Below are positions 9,918 through 20,029 of a DNA stretch of 64,000 nt, one piece after another; within the stretch, counting starts at the first letter, position 1, and each line of letters opens with the position of its first letter. The translations under genes and the position numbers were made by a program. Source of the stretch: Rhodobacteraceae bacterium UBA6796 (GTDB taxonomy: Bacteria > Pseudomonadota > Alphaproteobacteria > Rhodobacterales > Rhodobacteraceae). The stretch is taken from the NCBI GenBank assembly GCA_002452815.1, contig DKFM01000006.1, forward strand, positions 124,001 through 188,000, given 5' to 3'. A model generated the notes under the pieces. It saw only the letters and a list, made by a program, of their open reading frames with translations. It did no database searches and was not told the origin of the DNA.

Positions 9918-10050
9918 TTCAGGCATCCTTCGTTGCCCTTCCCCTGCCAGAGCCAGCGTCCCGCGTCAATGGTCAGCCCGGGACACGGGCCGCCCGCACC
10001 GCAGGGACGCCCGCAACCGCCGCGCGATTTGCTCTGTCCGCCCCCCCCCT

Positions 10051-11928
10051 TCAAGGCAGCGGTGCGGCCGGGGCCGGGGCGGGCGTATCAGAGGCCGCGG
10101 GTTGCGGAACGACGGGCGCATCCTGCGCCTCGGGCGGCAGCAACGCCAGAATGCGCTGGCCCGGCTCGGCTTTCATCGTGTCGGTGTCGCTGACGAAGCG
10201 CAGCGCGCCCTTGGCGTCGATGCGCAGGATCGCCAGCGCCCCGGGGCGTTTGGCCCGCCAGTCGTCAAGCCGGTATTCCTCGGTCAGGCGGGTCAGGCGG
10301 AAGCGCCAGCCCTGATCGAGCAGATCCTCGAACGCCGCCAGCGTGCGCCCGCCGCCGAAGGGCCGCCCGCCCAGTTGCTTGGGCAGCGTATGGCGGGGGC
10401 GGTCTTCCTTCTGGCGGGCGATCTGCCAGACCGCCTCGCGGCCCAGTTCCGGCGCCAGATCGGTGGCCACAAGCGTGTTGTAGGCGTCATTGTCGGTCGC
10501 CGCCAGCACCGTGCCGAAACTGAGCAATTCGATGCTGTCCTCGGCCGCCTCGCCCAGCACGTCGCCATAGAAGGTGCGCAGACCGGCGGCGCGCGGGCGG
10601 ATCAGATGGGCGTGGTTCGGATCGGTGATCAGCACCGGCAGATCGGCCTTGGCCAGGGTCTGCGCCAGATCGGTGGTGAAGCGCGAACCGCCCACGATCA
10701 GCAGCCCCGGCGCATCCGTCCCGGCCAACCCGAAGCGCCGCGCCATCGGCCCCAGCGTGAAGCCGTGCAGCACAACCGTGGACAGCACCAGGATGAAGGC
10801 CAGCGGCCCGATGCGCGCGCCATCCGCCACGCCCGCCTCGGCCAGCCGCTGCCCGAACAGCCCCGCCACCGCCACCAGCACGACCCCGCGCGGGCCGGTC
10901 AGCGCGATGAAGGCCCGCTCGCGCCAGGGCAACGCCGTGCCGAGCAACGCCAGCAGCACCGTTGCGGGTCGCGCCAGCAGGATCACCGCCCCCACGAAAG
11001 CCGCCGCGCGCCAGTCCAGCTGCGCGACCTGCGCCAGATCGAGCCCGGCCGCCAGCAGGATGAACACCCCCGAGACCAGCAGAACGGTCGCATGTTCCTT
11101 GAACCTGCGCAGTTCCGTCATCGAGGGCAGATCGGCATTGGCGATCACCAGCCCCATCACCGTCACCGCCAGCAGCCCGCTTTCATGCAGCACCGCATCC
11201 GAGACCGCGAAAACGGCAAGCAGCGTGACGAACAGCACCGGCACCTTCATGTATTCCGGCACCAACCCGCGCCGGAACGCCCGGGCGATGCCGAAATAGC
11301 CCGCAGCGGCCCCCAGAGCGGCCGCAAAACCGATGCCGATGGCCAGATCCAGCACCGCCTCGGTCACACCAAGCCCCGAATGCAGCACCAGCACCACCTC
11401 GAAGGCCAGCACCGCGGCCAGCGCGCCGATCGGATCGTTGACGATCGCTTCCCATTGCAGCAGTTGCGCCGGGCGACGCGCCAGCCGCGCCTGCCGCAGC
11501 AGGGGCGCGATCACGGTCGGCCCGGTGACGATCATGATGCCGCCAAAGACGGTGGCGGCCTCCCAGCTCAGCCCCGCGGCATAGACCAGCGCCAGCGTCG
11601 ACATCAGCCACCCCAGCGGCGCGCCGATCAGCACCAGCCGTCTGACCCCCGCGCGGGCATCGCCCAGCCGGTGCAGATCAAGGCTCAGCCCGCCCTCGAA
11701 CAGGATCACCGCCACGGCCAGCGAAATCAACGGCCCGGTCAGCGCGCCGAAATCCCGCGCCGGGATCAGCAGCCCCAGCCCCGGCCCGACCAGCAGACCA
11801 ACCGCCAGCATCAGCACGATCGCCGGAAGCCGCAGCCGCCAGGCCAGCCATTGCGCCCCGACCCCGCAGACCCCCACCAGCGCGAAAGCCATCACCGGGC
11901 CAAGCCCTGCCGCCACCTCTGTCGCCAT
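10051..11928 (-). CDS. Cation/proton antiporter, NhaP (CPA1) type with RCK domain
   Basis: Inner-membrane sodium or potassium/proton antiporter of 625 residues. The first 400 or so form 12-13 hydrophobic segments with the exchanger signatures LPAIVLMLAVGLLVGPG, VILFEGGLSL and the Asn-Asp ion-site motif in EAIVNDPIGA. From about residue 405 follows a cytoplasmic TrkA-N/RCK Rossmann domain (LLIVGGSRFTTDLAQTL), then a C-terminal region and a Pro/Ala tail. The domain order resembles CvrA-like or KefB-like proteins; the NDP motif favours CPA1. The ATG at 11928 follows GGAGG at 10 nt; a longer frame upstream reads through the divergent intergenic region. It is transcribed divergently from the helicase gene. 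Ion specificity cannot be read. Confidence 0.88.
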   Translation of the reverse strand: MATEVAAGLGPVMAFALVGVCGVGAQWLAWRLRLPAIVLMLAVGLLVGPGLGLLIPARDFGALTGPLISLAVAVILFEGGLSLDLHRLGDARAGVRRLVLIGAPLGWLMSTLALVYAAGLSWEAATVFGGIMIVTGPTVIAPLLRQARLARRPAQLLQWEAIVNDPIGALAAVLAFEVVLVLHSGLGVTEAVLDLAIGIGFAAALGAAAGYFGIARAFRRGLVPEYMKVPVLFVTLLAVFAVSDAVLHESGLLAVTVMGLVIANADLPSMTELRRFKEHATVLLVSGVFILLAAGLDLAQVAQLDWRAAAFVGAVILLARPATVLLALLGTALPWRERAFIALTGPRGVVLVAVAGLFGQRLAEAGVADGARIGPLAFILVLSTVVLHGFTLGPMARRFGLAGTDAPGLLIVGGSRFTTDLAQTLAKADLPVLITDPNHAHLIRPRAAGLRTFYGDVLGEAAEDSIELLSFGTVLAATDNDAYNTLVATDLAPELGREAVWQIARQKEDRPRHTLPKQLGGRPFGGGRTLAAFEDLLDQGWRFRLTRLTEEYRLDDWRAKRPGALAILRIDAKGALRFVSDTDTMKAEPGQRILALLPPEAQDAPVVPQPAASDTPAPAPAAPLP

Positions 11929-12009
11929 CGTCTGCCGTCCTCCAGTTCGCCCAAACAAGGCAGGTTCGCGGGCCCGATGCAAGCACCCGTGCCCGCGGTT
12001 GCGCCTTGA

Positions 12010-12038
12010 TTGACCTTTTTGCACAGATCGGCTAGCAC
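12010..12038 (+). promoter_or_regulatory. Candidate sigma-70-type promoter for the DEAD-box helicase gene
   Basis: TTGACC (12010-12015), a 17-bp spacer and TAGCAC (12033-12038) lie about 90 nt upstream of the helicase ATG, in the 199-bp gap between two divergent genes. The -35 hexamer matches the consensus at five of six positions; the -10 is poor, as is common in GC-rich alphaproteobacteria. A 90-nt leader would fit autoregulation or cold control of an RNA helicase, but that is inference. Confidence 0.35.
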
Positions 12039-12127
12039 ATGCCCACCCGCATCCGGCGGGACAAGACCGGGGCGCCCGAACATTGCGTCCCTTCACCCTG
12101 CGGTCCGATACCGCACATAGGACGCGA

Positions 12128-13660
12128 ATGACCAAATTTTCTGATCTGAAACTGGACCCCAAGGTCCTGACCGCCATTTCCGAAGCGGGTTACGAAACCC
12201 CCACGCCGATCCAGGCCGGGGCAATCCCGCATGCGCTGGAAGGCAAGGACGTGCTGGGCATCGCGCAGACGGGCACCGGCAAGACGGCAAGCTTCACGCT
12301 GCCGATGATCACGCTGCTGGCCAAGGGCCGGGCGCGGGCGCGGATGCCGCGCAGCCTGGTGCTGTGCCCGACGCGCGAACTCGCCGCCCAGGTGGCCGAA
12401 AACTTCGACATCTATGCCAAGCATACGAAACTGACCAAGGCGCTGCTGATCGGTGGCGTTTCCTTTGGCGAGCAAGACAAGCTGATCGACCGTGGCGTCG
12501 ATGTGCTGATCGCGACGCCCGGCCGCCTGCTGGACCATTTCGAACGCGGCAAGCTGCTGCTGACGGGCGTGCAGATCATGGTGGTGGACGAAGCCGACCG
12601 GATGCTCGACATGGGCTTCATCCCCGATATCGAGCGGATCTTCCAGCTGACGCCCTTCACCCGCCAGACGCTGTTCTTCAGCGCCACGATGGCGCCGGAA
12701 ATCGAGCGGATCACCAACACCTTCCTGCACGCGCCCGCGCGTATCGAAGTGGCCCGTCAGGCCACCACCAGCGAGACGATCACCCAGAAGCTGGTGCAGA
12801 TCACGCCCGCACGCCGCGACCAGACCGCCAAGGCAAAACGCGAATTGCTGCGCGCGCTGATCCAGGCCGAGGGCGAGGCCTGCACCAACGCCATCATCTT
12901 CTGCAACCGCAAGTCGGATGTGGACATCGTTGCCAAATCGCTGAAAACGCACGGGTTCAACGCCGCCCCGATCCATGGCGACCTGGAGCAAAGCCAGCGG
13001 ATGAAAACACTCGACAGCTTCCGCGACGGCTCGTTGCAACTGCTGATCGCCTCGGACGTGGCCGCACGCGGGCTTGATATTCCGGCCGTGAGCCATGTGT
13101 TCAACTACGACCTGCCCAGCCATGCCGAAGATTACGTCCACCGCATCGGCCGCACCGGGCGCGCCGGGCGCAAGGGCACCGCGATCTCGCTGGCGAGCCC
13201 TGCCGACGAGAAATACCTGAGCCAGATCGAGGCGCTGGTGAAAATGGAAATCCCGCGCGCGGAACTGCCCGAGGGCTTCTCGCTGAGCGAGGCCGCGACG
13301 CGTGCGCCGCGCCCGCGGGACGAAAACGAACCCCGCGGCGGGCGCTCGTCGCGTTCGCGGTCGTCGCGTGGCCGGGATCGCACGCCCAAGGAAAGCAGCG
13401 CGCCGCCCGCGCCGATGGTGCCTTTCGAACCCGTCGTCGCCGAAGCCCCGGCCGCCGCCGCCCCCGTCCGCGAAGACCGCGCGGAACGTCGCGAGGATCG
13501 CCGGGAAGACCGCCGCGAGCGTGGCGGGCGCAACCGTGACAACGGCCCCGCCGTGGTCGGCATGGGCGATCACGTCCCCGATTTCATCCTGCGCAGCTTC
13601 CGCACGACGAAACCGGCTGAACCCACCGCCGACGAGGTCGAAGAGACCAGCGAGAGCTGA
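12128..13660 (+). CDS. DEAD-box ATP-dependent RNA helicase (RhlE-like)
   Basis: RNA helicase of 510 residues with the full motif series: Q motif (YETPTPIQAGAI), motif I AQTGTGKT, Ia PTRELAAQ, GG, Ib TPGRLLD, motif II DEAD, motif III SAT, then FCNRKSDVD, ARGLDIPAVSHV and HRIGRTGRAGR in the second RecA domain. Residues from about 400 on form a low-complexity tail rich in Arg, Glu, Asp and Ser with RGG-like and RED repeats, probably an RNA-binding or degradosome-contact tail. The ATG at 12128 follows AGGA at 5 nt. Closest by layout to RhlE. It is a monocistronic gene ending in a strong terminator and facing the RNase J gene, whose product also acts on RNA. Confidence 0.95.
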   Translation: MTKFSDLKLDPKVLTAISEAGYETPTPIQAGAIPHALEGKDVLGIAQTGTGKTASFTLPMITLLAKGRARARMPRSLVLCPTRELAAQVAENFDIYAKHTKLTKALLIGGVSFGEQDKLIDRGVDVLIATPGRLLDHFERGKLLLTGVQIMVVDEADRMLDMGFIPDIERIFQLTPFTRQTLFFSATMAPEIERITNTFLHAPARIEVARQATTSETITQKLVQITPARRDQTAKAKRELLRALIQAEGEACTNAIIFCNRKSDVDIVAKSLKTHGFNAAPIHGDLEQSQRMKTLDSFRDGSLQLLIASDVAARGLDIPAVSHVFNYDLPSHAEDYVHRIGRTGRAGRKGTAISLASPADEKYLSQIEALVKMEIPRAELPEGFSLSEAATRAPRPRDENEPRGGRSSRSRSSRGRDRTPKESSAPPAPMVPFEPVVAEAPAAAAPVREDRAERREDRREDRRERGGRNRDNGPAVVGMGDHVPDFILRSFRTTKPAEPTADEVEETSES

Positions 13661-13681
13661 TCGCACCCCGACTGAAACAAA

Positions 13682-13714
13682 AGCCCCGGCGCGGTGACGC
13701 GGCCGGGGCTTTTT
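13682..13714 (+). terminator. Rho-independent terminator after the helicase gene
   Basis: A 9-bp GC-rich stem (AGCCCCGGC with GCCGGGGCT) closes an 11-nt loop and is followed by TTTT. It lies 21 nt downstream of the helicase TGA. Confidence 0.88.
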
Positions 13715-13760
13715 CATGCGCTTCCCATTTACGCAAAGCGCCTTTGGCGCGGGTGGACGC

Positions 13761-13824
13761 TCCGCGGGGGATATTTGGGCCAGAAAGAATACACGATTTC
13801 TCTGGTCCAAATATCCCCGCCGGA
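13761..13824. repeat. Dispersed intergenic palindrome, copy 1
   Basis: A long imperfect inverted repeat. The left arm is TCCGCGGGGGATATTTGG followed by GCCAGA; the right arm is TCTGGTCC followed by AAATATCCCCGCCGGA. The arms match with few differences across about 25 bases around a loop of some 15. It lies between the helicase terminator and the stop codon of the convergent RNase J gene, whose TAA begins 4 nt after it. It belongs with the copies at 38411, 41868, 44504 and 55998. It could serve as the transcription terminator of rnj. Confidence 0.8.
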
Positions 13825-13828
13825 GGCG

Positions 13829-15505
13829 TTATTCCGCCAGAAGGCGCGAGACGACGACGGTCACCTCGGGCTTCTTGCCGATCTCTTCCATCGAGACCTG
13901 GCGGGCGATGCGCCGGATCGCCTCGTCCATCTTGCTGTCATTGGCCAGCACCTTGTCGGGCGCGCGTTCCAGGAATTCGGCCAGTTCGTCCTCGATCTGA
14001 TCGGCCAGCGGCACGCCGCGTTTGCCGGTCTCGGGCAGGCCCATCAGCTCGACCCAGGCATCGCCCAGCGGCACGTCGTCCTCGTCGATGATGACGGTGA
14101 TCAGCACATGACCGTTCAGCGCCATCCGAATCCGGTCGCGCACCACGCCGTCCAGCGCCCCGATCAGCACCGAGCCATCCAGATAGGTGCGGCCCGCCTC
14201 GATGTACTCGACCACTTTTGGTGCATCGCCGGTCAGGTCCAGCATCGTGCCATTGGTGGCCACTTCCGAGGCGATCCCTTTCGACATCGCGATCTTGGCA
14301 TGTTCGCGCAGGTGGCGGTGTTCGCCATGCATCGGCACCAGCATCTTCGGGCGCAGCAGGTCGTGCACGGCCTCCAGGTCCGGGCGGTTGGCATGGCCCG
14401 AGGTATGGTATTTGCCGCCGTGGTCGTCGACCACATCGACCCCCATTTCCGAAAACGCGTTCATGATGCGGATCACGCCGCGTTCATTGCCCGGAATGGT
14501 TTTCGACGAAAACAGGAAGGTGTCGCCTTCCTTCATCTCCAGCCCCAGATATTTGCCGCGGCTCAGCTGGGCCGAGGCCGCGCGGCGTTCGCCCTGGCTG
14601 CCGGTGACGATCAGCATCAGGTTGTTGCGCGGGATTTCCACCGCCTGTTCGGCGGGAATGGTGCCCGGAAAGCCCTTGAGCACGCCGGTTTCCTCGGCCG
14701 CCGAGACCATGCGCTTCATCGCGCGGCCCAGCAGACAGATCGAACGGCCCGCGGCGCGCCCGGCCTCGGCCAGGGTTTTCAGCCGCGCCACGTTCGAGGC
14801 GAAGGTGGTGGCGACGATCATGCCCTCTTGCGCGGCGATCAGTTCGGTCAGCGGCGCGGCGAGCGTGGCCTCCGACCGGCCCGGCTGATGCGAGAAGACG
14901 TTGGTCGAGTCGCAGACCAGAACCTTGACGCCCTCGCCTTCCTTGGCGATCTGATGCCACAGCATCGGGTCGAAGGCCTCGCCCACGATCGGGTTGCCAT
15001 CCAGCTTGAAATCGCCGGTATGCACGACGCGGCCTGCGGGCGTGTCGATCACCAGCGCCGAGCTTTCGGGGATGGAATGCGACACCGGAACGAATTGCAC
15101 CTTGAAGGGGCCCGCCTCGATCACCTGCGGGCGCGGTTCGACCACATGGATCTGATCCGAGGCGATGCCCGCCTCTTCCAGTTTCAGCGCCCCGATCTTG
15201 GCGGTGAAGCGGCGCGCATAGATCGGTTTCTTCAGACGCGGCCACAGATGCGGCAGCGCGCCGATGTGGTCTTCGTGGGCATGGGTGATGAACACCGCCT
15301 CGATCCGGTCGACGTTCTCTTCCAGCCAGCCGGCATCGGCCATAATCAGATCGACCCCGGGCGAGCCGTCCATATCCGGGAAGGTCACGCCCAGATCGAC
15401 GACAATCAGCCGTTCCTTCCCTTCGGCGCCATAGCCATAGACATAGGCGTTCATGCCGATTTCACCGGCCCCGCCCAAAGGAAGATAGATCAGCCGTTCT
15501 TTCAC
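13829..15505 (-). CDS. rnj: Ribonuclease J
   Basis: Metallo-beta-lactamase/beta-CASP ribonuclease of 558 residues, a 5'-to-3' exonuclease and endonuclease that matures rRNA and degrades mRNA in alphaproteobacteria. Seen: the zinc-ligand motif THAHEDHIG near residue 75, further metal ligands in PVSHSIPES and HTGDFKLD, the beta-CASP region with TGSQGE, and HTSGHANRPDL plus PMHGEHRH near the end of the catalytic part, then a C-terminal domain. The N-terminal strand PLGGAGEIGMNAY is typical. Its ATG overlaps the coaX stop by 4 bp. It is the last gene of the long nuo-birA-coaX run. Confidence 0.95.
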   Translation of the reverse strand: MKERLIYLPLGGAGEIGMNAYVYGYGAEGKERLIVVDLGVTFPDMDGSPGVDLIMADAGWLEENVDRIEAVFITHAHEDHIGALPHLWPRLKKPIYARRFTAKIGALKLEEAGIASDQIHVVEPRPQVIEAGPFKVQFVPVSHSIPESSALVIDTPAGRVVHTGDFKLDGNPIVGEAFDPMLWHQIAKEGEGVKVLVCDSTNVFSHQPGRSEATLAAPLTELIAAQEGMIVATTFASNVARLKTLAEAGRAAGRSICLLGRAMKRMVSAAEETGVLKGFPGTIPAEQAVEIPRNNLMLIVTGSQGERRAASAQLSRGKYLGLEMKEGDTFLFSSKTIPGNERGVIRIMNAFSEMGVDVVDDHGGKYHTSGHANRPDLEAVHDLLRPKMLVPMHGEHRHLREHAKIAMSKGIASEVATNGTMLDLTGDAPKVVEYIEAGRTYLDGSVLIGALDGVVRDRIRMALNGHVLITVIIDEDDVPLGDAWVELMGLPETGKRGVPLADQIEDELAEFLERAPDKVLANDSKMDEAIRRIARQVSMEEIGKKPEVTVVVSRLLAE

Positions 15506-16278
15506 GCGCTCAGCCCCTTGTTGTAATCACTGATGAGCCGCAGCCCATGGATGGTCAGGTCGTCCTCGACCGCGTCGAACAGATCAAACCCCTGATCGAA
15601 CAACGCCGCCAACCCGCCCGTCGCGATGACCTTCATCGGGCGGTCGCGTTCGGCGCGGATCTGGCGGACGATACCTTCGACCAGACCGATATACCCCCAA
15701 TAGACGCCCGATTGAATACAGGCCACCGTATTCGTGCCGATCACCTGCCCCGGATGCGTCACATCGACATGAGGCAGCGCCGCGGCCGCCATGTGCAGCG
15801 CCTCGAGCGACAGGTTCACACCGGGTGCGATCACGCCGCCGATATAGGCGCCATCGCGGGCCACCACGTCAAAGGTGGTCGCCGTGCCGAAGTCGACCAC
15901 GATGATATCGCCGCCGTGCCGGTCGAACCCCGCAACGGTGTTCACCAGACGGTCAGGCCCGACCGTAGTGCCCAGATCGACCCGCGGCGCCACCGGCAGC
16001 GCGCATTCGGGTTTGCCCACCACCAGCGGGCGGCAGTCGTAATAGCGGTTGCACAGCACGCGCAGATTGAACACCACCCGCGGCGCGGTCGAGGAAATGA
16101 TCGCCTCGGAGATATGCGGCTTGATGCCTTTCAGGGTCATCAGGGTCGAGAGCCACACATAATATTCATCCGCAGTGCGGCGGTGGTCGGTGGCGATCCG
16201 CCAGGTCGAGATGAAATCCTCGCCATTCCAGATCGAAAATACCGTGTTGGTATTCCCGCAGTCGATGCACAACAGCAT
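15502..16278 (-). CDS. coaX: Type III pantothenate kinase
   Basis: First enzyme of coenzyme A synthesis, phosphorylating pantothenate; the type III form is insensitive to CoA feedback. The 258-residue protein has the ASKHA-fold phosphate loop at the very N-terminus (CIDCGNTNTVFS), the middle motif TTVGPDRLVNT, DFGTATTFDVV, GGVIAPGVNLSL and the C-terminal ATGGLAALF. It sits between birA (11-bp gap) and rnj (4-bp overlap), so it is probably co-transcribed with both. Confidence 0.96.
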   Translation of the reverse strand: MLLCIDCGNTNTVFSIWNGEDFISTWRIATDHRRTADEYYVWLSTLMTLKGIKPHISEAIISSTAPRVVFNLRVLCNRYYDCRPLVVGKPECALPVAPRVDLGTTVGPDRLVNTVAGFDRHGGDIIVVDFGTATTFDVVARDGAYIGGVIAPGVNLSLEALHMAAAALPHVDVTHPGQVIGTNTVACIQSGVYWGYIGLVEGIVRQIRAERDRPMKVIATGGLAALFDQGFDLFDAVEDDLTIHGLRLISDYNKGLSA

Positions 16279-16289
16279 GAGCCGTCTCC

Positions 16290-17051
16290 TCAGAAAAACA
16301 CATCCGCTGCGGGGATGGCGCGCAGGCCATCAGATGTGCGTAGAACCATCGCGCCGGTCTCGTCGATCGTGTCGAAGATCCCTTCGTGGGTTTCGGTGCC
16401 GGTGCGCGCAGTCACCCGTTCCCCCAACCGGGCCGCCCGCGAAAGCCAGGCGCTGCGGATCGGGGCAAAGCCGAAATGCTCGTAAAGCGCCTGCAACCCG
16501 GCAAAGGCGCTGGCCAGCGGGGGCAGAAACTCTTCGGGTGTGATGCGCACGCCGGTTTCGCCCAGCAGGCTGACCGGGTGAACCGCGCCGGGTTCGACCG
16601 TATCGGCGGGCGGGGCCTCGGTCAGGTTGACGCCGATCCCGATTGCAAGGCTGGACACCCCTGCCCCGGCGCTGATGCTTTCCAGCAGGATACCCGCAAC
16701 CTTGCCACCATTGAGCAGCACGTCATTGGGCCATTTGATCGCCAGCCGCGCATGCGGGCCGGACAGCCGCGCAAGCGTCTGGTTCAGCGCCAGCGCCGCG
16801 ACGAAGGAAAAGCGCGCGACCTCGGCCGGGCCGCCCTGCGGACGGAACACCAGGGTCGCTGCAAAATTGCCCGGCGGCATCCGCCATTCGCGGCCACGCC
16901 GGCCACGGGCCTCGGTCTGCTCGCGCGCCTGAATCCATGCAGGCCCCGCAAGATGCGGGGCCAGACGGGATGCTTCGGACATGGTGCTGTCGACCCGGCC
17001 CAAGGCATGACGGGCCACACCCTCGGGCCAGGCTGTCAGGTCAGCGCACAA
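16290..17051 (-). CDS. birA: Biotin--[acetyl-CoA-carboxylase] ligase
   Basis: Attaches biotin to carboxyl-carrier lysines through biotinyl-AMP. The 253-residue protein is a monofunctional ligase without the N-terminal DNA-binding domain of E. coli BirA. Seen: the biotin loop [26 protein letters not shown] and [10 protein letters not shown], then the small C-terminal SH3-like domain. The start is a TTG at 17051 that overlaps the nuoN stop; it keeps the conserved WPEG region, but a GTG at 17018 is possible. A substrate is encoded in this window: the biotin-carrier domain of the 3-methylcrotonyl-CoA carboxylase at 36438-38372. Confidence 0.92.
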   Translation of the reverse strand: MCADLTAWPEGVARHALGRVDSTMSEASRLAPHLAGPAWIQAREQTEARGRRGREWRMPPGNFAATLVFRPQGGPAEVARFSFVAALALNQTLARLSGPHARLAIKWPNDVLLNGGKVAGILLESISAGAGVSSLAIGIGVNLTEAPPADTVEPGAVHPVSLLGETGVRITPEEFLPPLASAFAGLQALYEHFGFAPIRSAWLSRAARLGERVTARTGTETHEGIFDTIDETGAMVLRTSDGLRAIPAADVFF

Positions 17052-18480
17052 GCGCCGCTGCCGCTGCCTGTGCGGCCCCCTCGATTCCGAACAGGTTGAA
17101 TGCGCCGGCGACCATAACGAAAGCCGACAGCATCAGCAGCACCCATTGCACCGCGGGCATCCGGGTGTCGAGCGCCTCGGTCTCGGTGCCGAAATACATG
17201 TAGTAGACGATGCGCAGGTAGTAGAAGGCCCCGATCACGGAAGCCACCACACCAAGCGCCGCCAGCCAGATGAACCCCGCCCCGAGCGCGGCTTTCAGCA
17301 CCGCGAACTTGGCGAAGAATCCCAGCATCGGCGGCACACCCGCAAGGCTGAAGAACAGCACCAGCAGCGCCAGCGCCTTCACCGGCTCGTTCTTGGCATA
17401 CATGTTCAGCGCCGAAATATCGGTCACCGGTTGGCCATCGCGTTCCATCGACAGGATGAAGGCGAAGGTGCCGACGTTCATCGCCACATAGATGGTCATG
17501 TACAGCAGCATCGCCTGCACGCCCTCGGCGGTGCCCGCGGTCAGGCCAAGCAGCGCAAAGCCCATATGCGCGATCGACGAATAGGCCATCAGGCGCTTGA
17601 TGTTCTTTTGCCCGATACCCGCGATCGAGCCAAGGAACATCGAGGCCACCGCGATCAGCCCGATCACCTGCCCCCATTCGGCGGTGACATGGCCGAACGC
17701 GTCATGCACCAGCCGCGCGATCAGCGCCATCGCCGCCATTTTCGGCGCGGTGGCGAAGAAGGCGGTGACCGGGGTCGGCGAGCCTTCGTAAACGTCGGGC
17801 GTCCACATGTGGAACGGCACGGCCGAAACCTTGAACGCAAGACCGGTGATCATGAACACCAGACCGAACAGAACGCCAAGCGGCAGGTGACCTTCCTGAA
17901 CCACGGTGATGATGCCCGCAAACGAGGTGGTGCCCGCGAAGCCATAGGTCAGCGACGCGCCATAGAGCAGCAGCCCCGAGCTGAGCGAGCCCAGCACGAA
18001 ATATTTCAGACCGGCTTCGGACGACTTGGTGCTGTCGCGGCGCAGGGCGGCCACGACGTAAAGCGCCAGCGACTGCAGCTCCAGCCCCATGTAAAGCGAC
18101 ATCAGATCGCCCGCCGAGACCATCATCATCATCCCGATCACCGCCAGAACAACGAGGATCGGATATTCGAAGCGCAGCAGGTCGCGGCGCGCCATGTAAT
18201 CGGCGCTCATCGCCAGAACGGCCGCCGCCGACAGCAGGATCGCCACCTTGGCGAACCGGGCGAAGGCGTCGTCGATGAACATGCCGTTGAAGGCGCTGGC
18301 CGCTTCGCCGCCGCGCAGCCCGGTCCAGACGCCGACCAGCACCAGCACCGCGACCGTGGCCCAAAGCACAGCGCCCGCGATCTTGTCCTTACCGCCCCAG
18401 ACGCCGCCCAGAAGCGCGACCATCGCAAAGACGGCCAGCAGGAATTCCGGCAGGATCGTGGAGAAATCCGCAGAAGTCAT
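17041..18480 (-). CDS. nuoN: NADH dehydrogenase subunit N
   Basis: Antiporter-like membrane subunit of complex I, 479 residues with about 14 hydrophobic segments, involved in proton pumping. The conserved TM5 glutamate is seen as Glu134 in [11 protein letters not shown]. The pattern [15 protein letters not shown] and the [12 protein letters not shown] segment identify the NuoN/ND2 family. It is the last of the 14 nuo genes; its stop overlaps the birA start, and 13 bp separate it from nuoM. Confidence 0.96.
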   Translation of the reverse strand: MTSADFSTILPEFLLAVFAMVALLGGVWGGKDKIAGAVLWATVAVLVLVGVWTGLRGGEAASAFNGMFIDDAFARFAKVAILLSAAAVLAMSADYMARRDLLRFEYPILVVLAVIGMMMMVSAGDLMSLYMGLELQSLALYVVAALRRDSTKSSEAGLKYFVLGSLSSGLLLYGASLTYGFAGTTSFAGIITVVQEGHLPLGVLFGLVFMITGLAFKVSAVPFHMWTPDVYEGSPTPVTAFFATAPKMAAMALIARLVHDAFGHVTAEWGQVIGLIAVASMFLGSIAGIGQKNIKRLMAYSSIAHMGFALLGLTAGTAEGVQAMLLYMTIYVAMNVGTFAFILSMERDGQPVTDISALNMYAKNEPVKALALLVLFFSLAGVPPMLGFFAKFAVLKAALGAGFIWLAALGVVASVIGAFYYLRIVYYMYFGTETEALDTRMPAVQWVLLMLSAFVMVAGAFNLFGIEGAAQAAAAALVR

Positions 18481-18493
18481 TGTCGTTTCTCCC

Positions 18494-20029
18494 TCAATGC
18501 CCGGCCACTGCCGTCAGTTCGGCAGGCAGGCTGGCGTGGTAGTCAGTCACAATCTGGGCCACCGAAGGCCCGATGATATCGGTCACGAGGCTGGGATAGA
18601 CACCCAGCAGCAGGGTCATCACCACCAGCGGCGCAAAGATCGCCTTTTCGCGGGCGGTCATGTCGCTGATCGTCTTCAGGCTTTCCTTGATCAGGTCGCC
18701 AAAGACGACGCGGCGATACAGCCACAGCGCATAGGCGGCCGACAGGATCACGCCGGTCGCGGCCACTGCGGCCACCCAGGTGTTGGTCTGGAATATCCCC
18801 ATCAGCGTCAGGAATTCGCCGATGAAGCCCGAGGTGCCCGGCAGGCCCACGTTGGCCATGGTGAAGAACATGAACAGCAGCGCATAGGCCGGCATCCGGT
18901 TCACGAGGCCGCCGTAGGCGTCGATCTCGCGGGTGTGCATCCGGTCATAGATCACGCCCACCGCAAGGAACAGCGCGCCCGAGATGAAGCCGTGCGACAG
19001 CATCTGGAAGATCGCGCCGTCGATGCCCTGCTGGTTCACCGCGAAGATCCCCATCGTCACATAGCCCATGTGGGCGACCGACGAATAGGCGATCAGCTTC
19101 TTCATGTCCGACTGCGCCAGCGCCACGAGCGAGGTGTAGACGATCGCGATCGCCGACATCCACAGCACCAGCGGCCCCATCACATCCGAGCCCACCGGGA
19201 ACATCGGCAGCGAGAAGCGCAGGAAGCCGTAGCCGCCCATTTTCAGCAGCACTGCGGCCAGCACGACCGAGCCAGCGGTCGGCGCCTGAACGTGCGCGTC
19301 GGGCAGCCAGGTGTGGACCGGCCACATCGGCATCTTCACCGCGAAGCTGGCAAAGAACGCCAGGAACAGCAGGGTCTGCATGCCGCCCACAATCGAGAAG
19401 CCCAGAACCTGGATCGTGTTCGACGCGAAGTCATGGTTCATCAGCGCGACGATATCGGTCGTGCCCGCGTCCAGATACATCGCGATCATCGCCACCAGCA
19501 TCAGCACCGAGCCGAGGAAGGTATAGAGGAAGAACTTGAACGCCGCGTAGATCCGTTCCTTGCCGCCCCAGATACCGATGATCAGGAACATCGGGATCAG
19601 ACCGGCTTCGAAGAACAGGTAGAACAGCACCAGATCCAGCGCGACGAAGACGCCGATCATCAGCCCTTCCAGAACCAGGAAGGCGATCATGTATTCCTTG
19701 ACGCGCTTTTCCACACCCCAGCACGAGGCGATGGTCAGCGGCATCAGGAACGTGGTCAGCATCACGAACAGAACCGAGATCCCGTCGACGCCCAGCTTGT
19801 AGTGCAGGCCCATGATCCAGGCGCGCTCTTCCACGAATTGCATGCCCGTGTTTTGCGGATCGAACCCGGCCAGCACGAACAGCGAGACCAGGAAGGTCAC
19901 GGTGGTCGCCGTCAGCGCGAACCACTTCGCGTTGCGGTCCGCCGCCTCGCCGCCGCCGCGTTGCACCAGCGCCAGAATGGCCGCTGCCACCAGGGGAATG
20001 AAAGTGATGATGGAAAGCAGGTTTTCCAT
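18494..20029 (-). CDS. nuoM: NADH dehydrogenase subunit M
   Basis: Antiporter-like membrane subunit of complex I, 511 residues. The TM5 glutamate is Glu141 in [13 protein letters not shown]; the broken-helix region [15 protein letters not shown] and the lysine-bearing [15 protein letters not shown] are present. The ATG at 20029 overlaps the nuoL TAA (TAATG); a longer frame upstream only reads through nuoL. Confidence 0.97.
   Translation of the reverse strand: MENLLSIITFIPLVAAAILALVQRGGGEAADRNAKWFALTATTVTFLVSLFVLAGFDPQNTGMQFVEERAWIMGLHYKLGVDGISVLFVMLTTFLMPLTIASCWGVEKRVKEYMIAFLVLEGLMIGVFVALDLVLFYLFFEAGLIPMFLIIGIWGGKERIYAAFKFFLYTFLGSVLMLVAMIAMYLDAGTTDIVALMNHDFASNTIQVLGFSIVGGMQTLLFLAFFASFAVKMPMWPVHTWLPDAHVQAPTAGSVVLAAVLLKMGGYGFLRFSLPMFPVGSDVMGPLVLWMSAIAIVYTSLVALAQSDMKKLIAYSSVAHMGYVTMGIFAVNQQGIDGAIFQMLSHGFISGALFLAVGVIYDRMHTREIDAYGGLVNRMPAYALLFMFFTMANVGLPGTSGFIGEFLTLMGIFQTNTWVAAVAATGVILSAAYALWLYRRVVFGDLIKESLKTISDMTAREKAIFAPLVVMTLLLGVYPSLVTDIIGPSVAQIVTDYHASLPAELTAVAGH

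Noticed and set aside
10041..10049. A run of nine C beside the antiporter gene, as a phase-variation tract.
   Set aside because: It lies just outside the stop codon and not between a promoter and its gene, so slippage would change nothing obvious.
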